Below are positions 17,368-26,597 of a stretch of DNA of 64,000 nt, one piece after another (the stretch's first letter is position 1; each line of letters opens with the position of its first letter). The position numbers and the translations under genes are program-made. Source of the DNA: Shewanella hafniensis (GTDB taxonomy: Bacteria; Pseudomonadota; Gammaproteobacteria; Enterobacterales; Shewanellaceae); NCBI RefSeq assembly GCF_019655335.1, contig NZ_BPFD01000006.1:1-64000 (forward strand), given 5' to 3'. The notes beneath the pieces are model-generated. The model was not told the origin of the DNA and searched no databases. It saw only the letters and a list, made by a program, of their open reading frames with translations.

Positions 17368-17953
17368 ATGATTGCGGTAATTTTTGAAGTCATCCCGACA
17401 AAGGAAGGGAAGGAAGAGTATCTGCACGTGGCGGCTGAAATGCGCCAGTATTGATACCCAAATAACCTCTAGATACGAGTTTCAGAGCGTCCAGGGTGCT
17501 CCAATTCAAGGCGCATCAATGACAGAATGTCGGCTACCTTTTGAATTGATGCAACACAGAAGTGGAGTGCCCTGGGCGCTCCGTCCCGGCGGGTTTTAAC
17601 GCACTTTATGCTGTGTTGACTATTTTTAACTTAGCCCACTAGGTCTGCAAATAGCCGCCTTGCCTAAAGTGCGTTAAATTCCCGCTGAATCCTGCATCTT
17701 GAGGTTGTTTGGGTATCTTGGTCGTAAGGGATTGATTTCGATCGAACGTTTTCAGAGCTTAACCGACGATGGCAAAGTACTGAGCCTGTCGTTCTGGGAG
17801 GACCAAGCCTCTATTACCCAATGGCGCAATCAGATGGCCCACAGTATTGCTGAGCAAACGGGCATAGTGCCGTGTTTGTTTAACTCTTACCGCATCCGTG
17901 TGGCTGAAGTGGTGCAAGATTACAGTGAAACTGTGCATATTGAAGTTGAGTAA
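17368..17953 (+). pseudogene. ABM-domain monooxygenase-like gene split by a palindromic element
   Basis: The 5' part (17368-17450) encodes MIAVIFEVIPTKEGKEEYL and continues to RQY, the normal start of an antibiotic-biosynthesis-monooxygenase (ABM) domain protein. It is preceded by GGAG and then hits TGA at 17451-17453 region. The 3' part (about 17716-17953) continues the same domain in frame with itself (LGRKGLISIERFQSL, SLSFWEDQ, YRIRVAEV) to a normal stop and terminator. The two halves together would give a protein of about 110 residues. Between them lies a 260-bp palindromic element that is also found at 54581-54894. The gene is therefore interrupted; whether the halves are still expressed is unknown. 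Confidence 0.85.
17455..17715. mobile_element. Palindromic MITE-like element, copy 1
   Basis: The element runs from TACCCAAATAACC to GGTTGTTTGGGTA, which are imperfect inverted repeats of about 24 bp. It has no coding capacity. Inner segments pair as well: GAGCGTCC with GGGCGCTC flanks, CAATTCAA with TTGAATTG, and GCGGGTTTTAACGCACTTTA with TAAAGTGCGTTAAATTCCCGC (interrupted by one short mismatch). A second, about 90% identical copy lies at 54581-54894, 49 bp longer. This copy interrupts an ABM-domain gene. No clear target duplication is seen; the outermost flanks (GA and TC) extend the inverted repeat rather than repeating directly. Confidence 0.85.
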
Positions 17954-17974
17954 TCACTTATCTCGCTGATGTAA

Positions 17975-18006
17975 AAACAAAACCCATCTCTAGAGATGGG
18001 TTTTTT
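17975..18006. terminator. Bidirectional terminator between the ABM gene and mscL
   Basis: AACCCATCTC TA GAGATGGGTT is a perfect palindrome. It is preceded by an A-rich run and followed by TTTTTT, so it can serve both the plus-strand gene remnant and mscL on the minus strand. Confidence 0.85.
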
Positions 18007-18029
18007 ATGCGTGACACTTAAGTTTGAGA

Positions 18030-18440
18030 TTATTTTTCTTGTTGAGCTTTCAATAGATCGCGGATTTCAGACAGCAACTCTTCTTCTTTGGTCGGTGCTG
18101 GTGGCGCTTTAGGCGCATCTTCTTCCTTGCGTTTTAGGGTGTTAATGGCTTTTAAACCCATAAAAATGGCGAAGGCGATAATCGTAAAGTCGATAATAGT
18201 CTGAATGAATTTGCCATAGGCAATGACCACAGAAGGCGCATCACCTTGAGCTGCCTGTAGCACTATGCTCAAATCACTAAAATTCACGCCGCCTAGGATG
18301 ATGCCAATTGGTGGCATTATGACATCGGCCACGAAGGACGAGACTATTTTGCCGAATGCGGCACCTATGATGATACCAACGGCCATGTCGATCACATTGC
18401 CACGGGACGCAAAAGCCTTGAACTCTTTAATTAAGCTCAT
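18030..18440 (-). CDS. mscL: Large-conductance mechanosensitive channel
   Basis: MscL opens under membrane tension to release solutes on osmotic downshock. The 136-residue protein has the full family pattern: the amphipathic [22 protein letters not shown] start, TM1 ([21 protein letters not shown]), a periplasmic loop, TM2 (about 78-98) and a charged cytoplasmic helix ending [25 protein letters not shown] supplies the ribosome-binding site. It is monocistronic, with a strong shared terminator downstream. Confidence 0.97.
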   Translation of the reverse strand: MSLIKEFKAFASRGNVIDMAVGIIIGAAFGKIVSSFVADVIMPPIGIILGGVNFSDLSIVLQAAQGDAPSVVIAYGKFIQTIIDFTIIAFAIFMGLKAINTLKRKEEDAPKAPPAPTKEEELLSEIRDLLKAQQEK

Positions 18441-18643
18441 TAGGTTTCCTCCAAAATTGAGATTAAATGTTAAATTTTATTGTGCAAACTGTATCAGGAA
18501 AACCTAAGGTCTTTTGCAGCCTGTTACCTTGCCAAGCTTATAGGGGCTTATGGATTAAGGCAATTATGACATAGCGGATTTATCCCTATGGCAGCGATTT
18601 AAGCTTTACAAAGTTATATTTGTTACTGTTTGGGGTATTCGAT

Positions 18644-19588
18644 TTATTCATCTAGATCGGCATGGCCGATAAAATCAGGGACTTCTAAGACTTGCGATCC
18701 CCAACGTTTAAATAGGGAGCTATAGATGAATTCGATAAAGACGCGGTATTTTCGCGGTAGATACGCCCGCTGTGGATAGCTAAGCACTACCTTAGTTTGC
18801 ACCATTGGATAGTCATCTAGTAGCGGGATTAAATCGCCTTTTTCTAATGCGACTTGGGCTATGATGGATGGCACCGCAGTGATCCCAAGCCCCGCTATGG
18901 CGGCCTCGCGAGCGAGGGTGACATTGTTTACCGTCAGTTGAGTCTTGGGCTCGGCGACAATCCAAGTTTTGCCATCGAATAATTTCCAGGCACCTTCAAT
19001 ATGCGCCGACTGCAAGCGAATCGCTTTATGTTTGGCTAAGTCCTGTGGCACCTTGGGCGTTCCATGGGCAGCTAAATAAGCTGGGCTTGCCATAAGCGAT
19101 TTATGGGCGTTGACTAAGGCATAGCTTTGCAAGCGAGTGTCGCCAGAATCGGCAATTTGAAATAACAGATCTATGCCTTCTTCTATCACATCAACCTTTC
19201 GATTGGTGAGTTCAGCCTCTATGGTGATTTCGGGATAAAGCGTTAAAAACTGCGCGAAAATAGGCCCTAAAAACAATTGGCCTAATTCAATTGGGCAGAC
19301 AATTTTTAGATTGCCTTTAATCAATTGCTGTTGGGCGCTGAGCTGATTTTCGGCGCTCTGCAGATCGCTGAGGATCTTATTGATCCTATTGTAATAACTT
19401 GATCCTGCTTCGGTGAGTTTTAGGGCTCTCGTGGTGCGAAAAAGTAGTTGTGTGCCGGTATCTGCTTCGAGCTCGGCTATCTTGCGACTGACGGTTGCCT
19501 TAGTGAGCCCAAGGGCTTTGGCGGCGCCCGTAAAGCTGCCTTGCTCGACCACTTGAGCGAAAATTTGCACGCGATTGAGATCTATCAT
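18644..19588 (-). CDS. LysR-family transcription regulator
   Basis: The 314-residue product has an N-terminal winged helix (IFAQVVEQGSFTGAAKALGLTKATVSRKI, read in parts at about 9-38) and a typical LysR effector-binding half (LKIVCPIELGQ, GLGITAVPSIIA). It belongs to the CrgA-like branch judging by PAYLAAHGTP and the KIAELEADTG start. It is transcribed away from emrA-emrB with 94 bases between the starts, so it probably controls that pump, perhaps in response to a drug or phenolic compound. The ribosome-binding site AGGTG lies seven bases from ATG 19588. Confidence 0.88.
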   Translation of the reverse strand: MIDLNRVQIFAQVVEQGSFTGAAKALGLTKATVSRKIAELEADTGTQLLFRTTRALKLTEAGSSYYNRINKILSDLQSAENQLSAQQQLIKGNLKIVCPIELGQLFLGPIFAQFLTLYPEITIEAELTNRKVDVIEEGIDLLFQIADSGDTRLQSYALVNAHKSLMASPAYLAAHGTPKVPQDLAKHKAIRLQSAHIEGAWKLFDGKTWIVAEPKTQLTVNNVTLAREAAIAGLGITAVPSIIAQVALEKGDLIPLLDDYPMVQTKVVLSYPQRAYLPRKYRVFIEFIYSSLFKRWGSQVLEVPDFIGHADLDE

Positions 19589-19682
19589 TGTTACACCTGT
19601 GAAACAGTGGGTTGATTTTTTACTGACTAATAAACTTAGTGAGACAGTAGTACACTAGATATCACTAATCAAGGAGTCATTC

Positions 19683-20741
19683 ATGTCCAAAAGTAAACTC
19701 ATTATCGCCGTTCCACTGTTACTCGCAGCAGTTGCGGGAGGCGGTTATTACTGGTGGACACAGGTACGTTTTATCGAAACCACGGATAACGCTTATGTTG
19801 AGGCCGATATTTCCCATATCAGCGTGAAAGTGCCTGGCTACGTTGTGTTAAGCGATGTAACCGATAACCAGCATGTGCAAAAGGGTGAGTTATTAGCTCA
19901 GCTGGAAGATAACCAATTTAGTGCCAAAGTGAGTCAAGCCGAAGCCTCACAGGCGAGTGCGAAGGCGGACTTGCAAACCTTAGCCGCAAAGGTGGAGTTG
20001 CAACGGGCGTTAATCACTCAAGCCAGCGCAGGCGTGGTGGCGGCAAAGGCCGATAAAATACGGGCACAACAACAATTGAGCCGTTCAAAAAAGCTTAAAG
20101 TCAGTAATTACAGCTCCCAAGATGATGTCGACCAACTACAGGCAGGATTTGATTCTGCCGCCGCCCGTCTCGATGAAGCTCAAGCCGTGCTAGTGGCAAA
20201 GCAACGGGAGTTAGCAGTTTTTAATGCCCAATTAGATCAGGCGGGCTCAGTAGTAGAGCAGGCCGATGCGACTTTAGAACTGGCGAAAATTCAATTAAAT
20301 GATACCCGCGTGACCGCACCTTTTTCAGGGGTGATTGGTAAACGTGGCGCTATGGTGGGGCAGTATGTGCAACCCGGCCAAGCACTCTACAGTTTGGTTC
20401 CGGATGGGGCAGTGTGGATTACTGCGAACTTTAAAGAGACCCAGATCCAACATATGCAACCAGGACAGTCGGTGCAGGTCAGTCTCGATGCGTTTCCCGA
20501 CAAAACCTTTATAGGTGTTATCGATAGTCTGTCACCGGCGTCCGGAGCCAAATTCAGTCTACTGCCGGCGGAAAACGCCACAGGTAATTTCACTAAAATC
20601 GTCCAACGTATTCCCGTGCGTATTCGCTTAGATTTGTCTGAGGCAGAAGCGCATATGCTACCGGGCTTAAGTGCGGTCGTAAAAGTGGATACCGCGTCGG
20701 GTCCTGCAATACCGGCAATCGCTGCAAATACAGGTCGTTAG
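19683..20741 (+). CDS. emrA: HlyD-family periplasmic adaptor of a drug exporter (EmrA-like)
   Basis: This 352-residue membrane-fusion protein has a single N-terminal anchor (about 5-24) followed by IETTDNAYVEADISHIS, the standard opening of EmrA/VceA proteins. A lipoyl half-motif (GYVVLSDVTDNQHVQKGELL), a long Gln/Ala-rich coiled coil (about 80-190) and the second half (VTAPFSGVIGKRGAMVGQYV) follow. It couples the inner-membrane MFS pump to an outer-membrane channel, whose gene is not adjacent. AAGGAG precedes ATG 19683. The emrB gene follows after one base. Confidence 0.88.
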   Translation: MSKSKLIIAVPLLLAAVAGGGYYWWTQVRFIETTDNAYVEADISHISVKVPGYVVLSDVTDNQHVQKGELLAQLEDNQFSAKVSQAEASQASAKADLQTLAAKVELQRALITQASAGVVAAKADKIRAQQQLSRSKKLKVSNYSSQDDVDQLQAGFDSAAARLDEAQAVLVAKQRELAVFNAQLDQAGSVVEQADATLELAKIQLNDTRVTAPFSGVIGKRGAMVGQYVQPGQALYSLVPDGAVWITANFKETQIQHMQPGQSVQVSLDAFPDKTFIGVIDSLSPASGAKFSLLPAENATGNFTKIVQRIPVRIRLDLSEAEAHMLPGLSAVVKVDTASGPAIPAIAANTGR

Positions 20742-20742
20742 T

Positions 20743-22371
20743 ATGAGCTCAACCAGCTCTATCACTTCGTCTGCCGATATGGAGGCGCAGGGCATCAGTG
20801 TACCTAGAAAGCCTACCGATTATGAGCGTGGCAGTCGCCGTTCATGGATTGCTGTATTTGGTGGTTTGATCGGCGCCTTTATGGCGATCCTCGATATTCA
20901 AATCACCAATGCATCGATGAAGGAGATTCAAGGCAGTCTTGGGGCAACGCTCGAAGAAGGCAGTTGGATTTCAACCGCGTATCTGGTTGCCGAGATGATC
21001 GCTATTCCACTCTCTGGTTGGCTCAGCACGGGATTGTCGGTCAGGCGTTATCTGTTATGGACCACGGCTGCTTTTATCTTTGCTTCTGTGCTTTGCTCAA
21101 TCGCGTGGAACTTAGAGGCCATGATCGCCTTTCGGGCGCTACAGGGCTTCTTTGGCGGCGCGCTGATCCCGCTGGCCTTTAGGCTTATTCTTGAGTTTTT
21201 ACCCGATAACAAACGTGCCGTTGGCATGGCGTTATTTGGCGTGACAGCCACCTTTGCGCCTTCAATCGGCCCAACCTTAGGCGGTTGGTTGACCGAGCAA
21301 TTTAGCTGGCATTATCTGTTTTATATCAATGTGCCACCGGGTTTGTTGGTGATGGCCATGTTGGCCTACGGTTTAGAGAAGCAGTCGGTCGTTTGGGATA
21401 AGCTGAAGAATGTCGATCTGGCGGGCATAGTCACTATGGCGCTGGGGATGGGTTGCCTTGAAGTGGTGCTCGAAGAAGGTAACCGCAAGGATTGGTTTGG
21501 CTCGGAACTCATTCGCAATCTGGCCATTATTGCCGTCGTGAATCTGGTGTTATTTGTTTGGATCCAGTTAAGGCGTAAAGAGCCGTTAGTGAATTTGCGC
21601 CTGCTCGGTAAGCGTGATTTTGTGCTCTCAACAGTTGCGTACTTTTTACTGGGGATGGCACTCTTTGGCGCGATTTATTTGATCCCGCTTTATCTATCGC
21701 AAGTTCATGATTACACACCGTTAGAAATTGGCGGCGTGATTATGTGGATGGGATTTCCGCAGCTATTAGTCTTGCCTTTAGTACCAAAATTAATGGAGCG
21801 CTTCGATAGTCGTTATCTCGCTGCCTTTGGCTTTTTAATGTTTGCCATTAGCTATTACATGAATAGCCAGATGACCGCAGATTATGCCGGACCGCAGATG
21901 ATCGCCTCGCAAGTGGTGCGGGCCTTAGGTCAGCCTTTTATTTTGGTGCCTATTGGTATGCTTGCGACCATGCATTTAAAACCCCATGAAAATGCTTCGG
22001 CGTCGACGGTATTAAACGTGATGCGTAACTTAGGCGGCGCCTTTGGTATTGCGCTGGTTGCGACCCTGACTGACACTTTGTCGCGCGGGCATTTGGCCCA
22101 TATTAAGGAATCCTTACCCGCAGTGAGCACGCAGGCACAGGATTATTTAGCCCAAAGCGCAAGCATGTTACAGGCGGGAGGTTCAGATCCCTATACCGCG
22201 GCCGCGCAGGCGAAAGCTTTGCTGGGCAAAACCATGAGTCAGCAAGCCTATATTCAGGCCTATAACGATGTGTTTTACATCATGGGCGCTCTGCTACTTA
22301 TCGCAGTGTTCGCCGTGCTGCTGATCCGTAAACCGGCTGGGCCTGTGGCCCACGATGCCATGGTTGAGTAA
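20743..22371 (+). CDS. emrB: DHA2-family multidrug MFS pump (EmrB-like)
   Basis: This 542-residue inner-membrane transporter has about 14 hydrophobic segments. LDIQITNASM in helix 1 and EGSWISTAYLVAEMIAIPLSGWL in helices 2 (shown in family as EASWIVTAY) are DHA2 signatures, and RALQGFFGGALIPLA and GPTLGGWLTE match motifs B and C. Members expel hydrophobic drugs and uncouplers through an EmrA-type adaptor. Its ATG begins one base after the emrA stop, so the two are translated from one mRNA. A strong terminator lies 70 bases downstream. The substrate is unknown. Confidence 0.9.
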   Translation: MSSTSSITSSADMEAQGISVPRKPTDYERGSRRSWIAVFGGLIGAFMAILDIQITNASMKEIQGSLGATLEEGSWISTAYLVAEMIAIPLSGWLSTGLSVRRYLLWTTAAFIFASVLCSIAWNLEAMIAFRALQGFFGGALIPLAFRLILEFLPDNKRAVGMALFGVTATFAPSIGPTLGGWLTEQFSWHYLFYINVPPGLLVMAMLAYGLEKQSVVWDKLKNVDLAGIVTMALGMGCLEVVLEEGNRKDWFGSELIRNLAIIAVVNLVLFVWIQLRRKEPLVNLRLLGKRDFVLSTVAYFLLGMALFGAIYLIPLYLSQVHDYTPLEIGGVIMWMGFPQLLVLPLVPKLMERFDSRYLAAFGFLMFAISYYMNSQMTADYAGPQMIASQVVRALGQPFILVPIGMLATMHLKPHENASASTVLNVMRNLGGAFGIALVATLTDTLSRGHLAHIKESLPAVSTQAQDYLAQSASMLQAGGSDPYTAAAQAKALLGKTMSQQAYIQAYNDVFYIMGALLLIAVFAVLLIRKPAGPVAHDAMVE

Positions 22372-22438
22372 TAACGTTTTTCGTTATCCTGTTGTCGCCA
22401 TAGATTTCCCCAGATCTATTGGTTTACGCAACAGCTTT

Positions 22439-22472
22439 GCGCCTTAGTCCTCACGGATTAAGGCGCTTTTTT
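22439..22472 (+). terminator. Rho-independent terminator of emrAB
   Basis: GCGCCTTAGTCC and GGATTAAGGCGC form a stem with one wobble and a TCAC loop, followed by TTTTTT. Confidence 0.88.
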
Positions 22473-22534
22473 ATGGTCTTTATGCTGTGGTAGACTCAAA
22501 GCTCTTTTTCGATGATTTACAGAGGGATAATCGT

Positions 22535-22990
22535 TTGCAGTGGCAAAATCTTACATTTAATCAATTAAATGCCAATACCCTATATGACATATTGAAGTTA
22601 AGAGTCGATGTGTTTGTGGTCGAGCAGGCCTGCGCTTATCCTGAGCTTGATGAGAAGGATAGACACCCAGAAACCCTGCATTTAATGGGCTTATCGTCAG
22701 ACGGGGAACTGCTTGCCTACGCGCGTATTTTGCCGCCGGGCTTAAGTTATCCAGAGGCGAGTATTGGCCGCGTGGTGGTATCGCCTGCGGGACGAGGCAA
22801 AGGGCTAGCCATGCCTTTAATGCAGCACGCCATAGAATCGGCATTGACGACTTGGCCCGATGCGGGGATCCAAATTGGCGCTCAAGATTACCTTAAAGCC
22901 TTCTATCAAAAACTCGGCTTTGTCGCCTGCTCTGAGATGTATTTAGAAGATGGTATTCCCCATTTAGATATGCGCTATCAGCCAGCGTAA
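22535..22990 (+). CDS. elaA: ElaA-like GNAT acetyltransferase
   Basis: This N-acetyltransferase of 151 residues is close to E. coli ElaA in length and pattern. It starts LQWQNLTF, has LRVDVFVVEQACAYPELD at about 23-40, SIGRVVVSPAGRGKGLAMPL (the acetyl-CoA-binding loop, R-G-x-G-K-G-like) at about 86-106, and the ElaA tail YLEDGIPHLDMR. TTG 22535 is chosen because GAGGG stands eight bases before it and the product then begins where ElaA does. The frame is open upstream to 22487, but that stretch overlaps the previous terminator. The biological substrate is unknown. Confidence 0.85.
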   Translation: MQWQNLTFNQLNANTLYDILKLRVDVFVVEQACAYPELDEKDRHPETLHLMGLSSDGELLAYARILPPGLSYPEASIGRVVVSPAGRGKGLAMPLMQHAIESALTTWPDAGIQIGAQDYLKAFYQKLGFVACSEMYLEDGIPHLDMRYQPA

Positions 22991-23050
22991 GCGGCTATCA
23001 ATATAAGCAATGCGTGTAAGCATCCAAATTAAGCCAATTAAGGAACCGAA

Positions 23051-23377
23051 ATGACGACTGCAACGGACTATAAAATCAATCAACAACAAATTGCCTGCGT
23101 GGCAAGTTTTCTGGCTAAAGAGGGCAAAACTGAAGCGCTCATCGCCGCGCTTGCGAGCCTTATTCCTGACACGCGCCGCGAAGCGGGTTGTATTCGTTAC
23201 GAACTCAATGTGAGCCGTGATGAACCGCGCCGCGTGACGTTTGTAGAGAAGTTTGTTGATATCGCCGCCTTCGATGAGCACTGCGCTAAAGATGCGATTC
23301 AACATTATTTCCACCAAGTGATGCCCGAATTGGTAGAGTCGTTCCATGTGGAAACCTATCACCAAATCATTGTTTAA
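23051..23377 (+). CDS. Putative quinol monooxygenase (YgiN-like, ABM domain)
   Basis: This 108-residue single ABM-domain protein folds as a dimeric ferredoxin-like barrel. Diagnostic segments are CVASFLAKEGKTEALIAAL at about 16-34, TRREAGCIRYELN at about 50-62 and RRVTFVEKFVDIAAFDEH in the third quarter. YgiN-type members oxidise quinols or act on small aromatics. It lies 60 bases after elaA and 28 before a radical SAM gene on the same strand, a possible three-gene unit. GGAACCG lies before ATG 23051. Confidence 0.82.
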   Translation: MTTATDYKINQQQIACVASFLAKEGKTEALIAALASLIPDTRREAGCIRYELNVSRDEPRRVTFVEKFVDIAAFDEHCAKDAIQHYFHQVMPELVESFHVETYHQIIV

Positions 23378-23405
23378 CCGTGAGACCAATTATTAGGAGC
23401 TTGCA

Positions 23406-24293
23406 GTGTTGATTAACTATATTGAGCCAGTATTTAGACCGCCATCTGAATGGAAGTCATTGATACTGCAAGTGACTAATGGTTGCAGTTGGAACCAGTG
23501 CAGCTTTTGCGACATGTATACCCAACCGCAAAAAGCCTTTAGGGCACAAAAGCTTGACAAGGTTGAGCAGGATATTCTGGCCGTTGCTCAGTCTGGCGTC
23601 CCCGTTTCTCGGGTATTTTTGGCCGATGGCGATGCCATGAGTTTGCCCTTTGCGCGCCTCGAAGCGATTTGTGAGCTGATCAACCGCCACTTGCCGCAGG
23701 TGACTCGCATCAGCAGTTATTGTTTGCCGCGCAATCTGAATAATAAAACCCCAGAGCAACTCGCACGTCTGCGCGAACTCGGGTTGTCTTTACTCTATGT
23801 GGGTTGCGAAAGTGGTGATGACGAAGTGCTCGCCAAAATCCAAAAGGGCGAAACCTTCGAATCATCCTTAGCGGCACTGCTTAAAATCCGCGCGGCGGGG
23901 ATGAAGTCATCTGTGATGATCCTCAATGGCTTAGGTGGCGTGGCATTATCGCAGCAACATGCCATCAACTCGGCCAAGTTAATGAATGCCGCCCAGCCCG
24001 ATTATTTATCCACATTGGTAGTCACTTTACCGCTAGGCACAGAGCGGATGGATGCCGTGTTTGATGGCCAGTTTCAGTTGCCGGATCAAATGGGCTTGTT
24101 CCAAGAAATGCAGATCTTATTGGATCATTTGGAATTAGATCAGACGATATTTAGATCCGACCATGCCTCTAACTATCTTGTGCTAAAAGGAGTATTAGGT
24201 AAGGACAAGGCCAAATTGCTGGCACAGGTTGCACTCGCCATCAATGCGCCGCGCAGTATTCCCTTAAGGCAGGAATGGCAGCGCGGTTTGTAA
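23406..24293 (+). CDS. Radical SAM protein with a C-x4-C-x2-C cluster motif
   Basis: The 295-residue product has the cluster motif GCSWNQCSFCDMY at about 26-38, so Cys27, Cys32 and Cys35 should hold the [4Fe-4S] cluster. The spacing is C-x4-C-x2-C rather than the usual C-x3-C-x2-C, a variant known from the CPHNxCxFC-type subgroup. Further radical SAM signs are VFLADGDAM (about 74-82), ISSYCLPRN and LLYVGCESGDDEVL, the last resembling the Elp3/MiaB fold. It lacks an obvious second cluster or B12 domain. GTG 23406 follows AGGAG. The reaction is unknown. Confidence 0.82.
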   Translation: MLINYIEPVFRPPSEWKSLILQVTNGCSWNQCSFCDMYTQPQKAFRAQKLDKVEQDILAVAQSGVPVSRVFLADGDAMSLPFARLEAICELINRHLPQVTRISSYCLPRNLNNKTPEQLARLRELGLSLLYVGCESGDDEVLAKIQKGETFESSLAALLKIRAAGMKSSVMILNGLGGVALSQQHAINSAKLMNAAQPDYLSTLVVTLPLGTERMDAVFDGQFQLPDQMGLFQEMQILLDHLELDQTIFRSDHASNYLVLKGVLGKDKAKLLAQVALAINAPRSIPLRQEWQRGL

Positions 24294-24307
24294 TTGATCA
24301 CCGAGTA

Positions 24308-24338
24308 AAAAGCCCTAGAAAGATGCCGGGGCTTTTTT
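24308..24338. terminator. Bidirectional terminator
   Basis: AAAAGCCC (24308-24315) pairs with GGGCTTTT (24329-24336) around a 13-nt loop. It is preceded by A's and followed by T's, so it can serve the radical SAM gene and the convergent TonB-receptor gene. Confidence 0.75.
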
Positions 24339-24360
24339 ATTGGAAACAGATCAGCAGCGC

Positions 24361-26469
24361 TTAGAAATTATAACGCACGCTGACTTTGTAGCTGCGTGGC
24401 TCGCCTGGCATAGTCCACATCGATGAATAAGAGCTTTGATAGTAAACTTCGTCGAACAGGTTAGTGATATTAAATTGCAGGCTAAGATCCTGATTTAACG
24501 CGTAGGTGCTAAATAGGTTCACTAAGGTATATGCCGGCAGTATGTAGTTTGGATCAATGGTTTCACCTAAGCGATCGCCCACATAAAGCAATGTCGCTCC
24601 CGCGGAGGCATCGGAACCAAACAATGAAGTATCATGTTTTAGCGTGAGATGACCATTGTGTTTTGGAATGTTGATTAAACGACTGCCTTCGGGAATGCTC
24701 ACGCCCCAATCTGCGTTGAGAATATCGTTAGCCGTCTTGGCATCGGTATAAGCGTAGGATAGCAACAGCTGAGTATTGGCTGTTAGGTAGGCAGCCAAAT
24801 CCAGCTCAATCCCTTGGCTATCGGCTTTACCTAGTGCCGCTGAAAAACCTGAATTCACAGGGTCTGCAGTTAGCACATTACTCTTTTCGGCGCGGAAGAG
24901 GGTGATAGAGCCTGTCAGATTTTCTAACTCAAACTTAGTACCTAGCTCATAGGATTTACTCTCTTCGGGTTCGAATGCGACACCGCGATAATCAGAACCT
25001 GTGTTAGGGCGAAAACCTTCAGAGTAACTGCCATAGAGGCTTAACCAAGGTTGCCATTCGTAAACGATACCGGCTCTTGGACTAAAGACATTTTGGGTTT
25101 GATTGGATTCTGTCTGGTTTTTATGGTTTTCAATGCTTTGCTCGAAACTGTCAAAGCGGCCACCTAAGGTGAGCTTCCATTTTTCGCTGAGATCGAGTTG
25201 GTCCTGAAGATAGATCCCATAGTTATCCTGAGTCTCTACTTGGTTGTAGAGCAAGGCGCCTTCGGGCGCAATTTGTCCATAGACTGGATTGTAAACATTG
25301 ATGCTGTAAGTGGTATCGCCAGCGGCTGGGCGGAAGCGCTCCCAATATTTGTCGAAATGGAAGTGATAACCGTCTGCGCCAATGAGAAGGTGGTGGCTAA
25401 TATCGCCGGTCTCGACTTTGCCGCTTAGCTCAACGCGGCCCGATAAGTCAGTTGAGGTGAAGTTACGGTAGTTATGTTGACGGCTTAGGGTTTCACCGTC
25501 GATGTTGAGCATTTGACGACTTTTTACCAACTCTGGATCGCTTGAGTAGCCTTCAAGTCCTGTGTCGCGGTAGCTAATACCCGATAACAAACTCCAATCA
25601 GCAAAGTCATGTTCTAAGGTAAATTGGTGGGCTAACAAATCTATTTGGGTCGCACCATCGCTGGCCTCACCTAGATATCTATTAATGGGTAAGGCTTTAA
25701 TGTCACCGTCGATAGCCACAATCCCGCGGTCGAAGGGGACTTTTTGGTTTGCATATTCCAGTTCATAGCTTAGACGCGTGGTATCGCTGGCTACCCAAAG
25801 CAAAGAAGGGGTTAAAACACGTTTTTCCGAATTAACGGGATTGCGGAAACTACCCTTGTCTTCAATCGCACCGTTAACCCTAAAGGCTAAATCGTCGGTA
25901 ATAGCGCTAGTATAATCCCCCTCAAGACGGTAATTATCCCAGCGACCGGCACTGGCTTGCAGATAGCCTTCTTGGGAAAATTTAGGTTTTTTGGTGATGA
26001 TGTTAATGGTGCCACCGGGTTCTGCGCGGCCATAAAGAGCAGAACCTGGGCCTTTCATGATCTCGATACTTTCTACGTTCGCAGTATCACGGGTACCACC
26101 AAAACCACGTCCCGCATCATAACCATTAACTAGATAACCTGAGGGGACGTTTTCATCGCCCACAAAGCCGCGCACGGCGAAACTATCCCACATACCACCA
26201 AAATTATTTTGGCGATTGACTGAGCTTGATAAATCCAACGCATCCATCAGCGTCGATATACCCGCATCGCTAATTTGCTCCATCGACAGGCTTTCTACCG
26301 CCTGCGGCTGAGCTTTCAGTGGCACATCCCCCCGAAATGGTTGGCGGATACCTTTGACTTCGAGGTGTTCGATATTGGGCGTGGGTTCTTCGGCATAAAC
26401 TGTTTGAGTAAGCACACTTAAGATGGCGATTTGAATAAGGGATACACGAAAAATGCCTTTAGTAGACAT
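24361..26469 (-). CDS. TonB-dependent siderophore receptor
   Basis: This outer-membrane receptor has 702 residues. A signal peptide ends about AYA/EEP (residue 26). A plug domain follows, with the TonB-box region, MDALDLSSSVNRQNNFGG and GPGSALYGRAEPGG at about 140-153. The 22-strand barrel ends in a terminal Phe (SVRYNF) as required for outer-membrane insertion. The plug pattern places it with FhuA/FpvA-like siderophore receptors; the ligand is unknown. ATG 26469 follows GGAGCC. A Fur-like site lies about 130 bases upstream, so iron starvation should induce it. Confidence 0.92.
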   Translation of the reverse strand: MSTKGIFRVSLIQIAILSVLTQTVYAEEPTPNIEHLEVKGIRQPFRGDVPLKAQPQAVESLSMEQISDAGISTLMDALDLSSSVNRQNNFGGMWDSFAVRGFVGDENVPSGYLVNGYDAGRGFGGTRDTANVESIEIMKGPGSALYGRAEPGGTINIITKKPKFSQEGYLQASAGRWDNYRLEGDYTSAITDDLAFRVNGAIEDKGSFRNPVNSEKRVLTPSLLWVASDTTRLSYELEYANQKVPFDRGIVAIDGDIKALPINRYLGEASDGATQIDLLAHQFTLEHDFADWSLLSGISYRDTGLEGYSSDPELVKSRQMLNIDGETLSRQHNYRNFTSTDLSGRVELSGKVETGDISHHLLIGADGYHFHFDKYWERFRPAAGDTTYSINVYNPVYGQIAPEGALLYNQVETQDNYGIYLQDQLDLSEKWKLTLGGRFDSFEQSIENHKNQTESNQTQNVFSPRAGIVYEWQPWLSLYGSYSEGFRPNTGSDYRGVAFEPEESKSYELGTKFELENLTGSITLFRAEKSNVLTADPVNSGFSAALGKADSQGIELDLAAYLTANTQLLLSYAYTDAKTANDILNADWGVSIPEGSRLINIPKHNGHLTLKHDTSLFGSDASAGATLLYVGDRLGETIDPNYILPAYTLVNLFSTYALNQDLSLQFNITNLFDEVYYQSSYSSMWTMPGEPRSYKVSVRYNF

Positions 26470-26597
26470 ATGGATTGGCTCCGGAGTTTGGCAATTATCT
26501 AATGTTTTTATGATTACAGAGCTTTGGCTTGATGATGTGGTAGAGGAGAGAAAATAACATATTGCACCAAAACTTTTAGCTTAGTACGGATTTTAAT

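Noticed and set aside
17384-17599. Open frame crossing the left junction of palindromic element copy 1
   Set aside because: It runs out of frame with the ABM gene and into non-coding palindromic DNA; the same stretch recurs at 54581-54894 where no gene is present.
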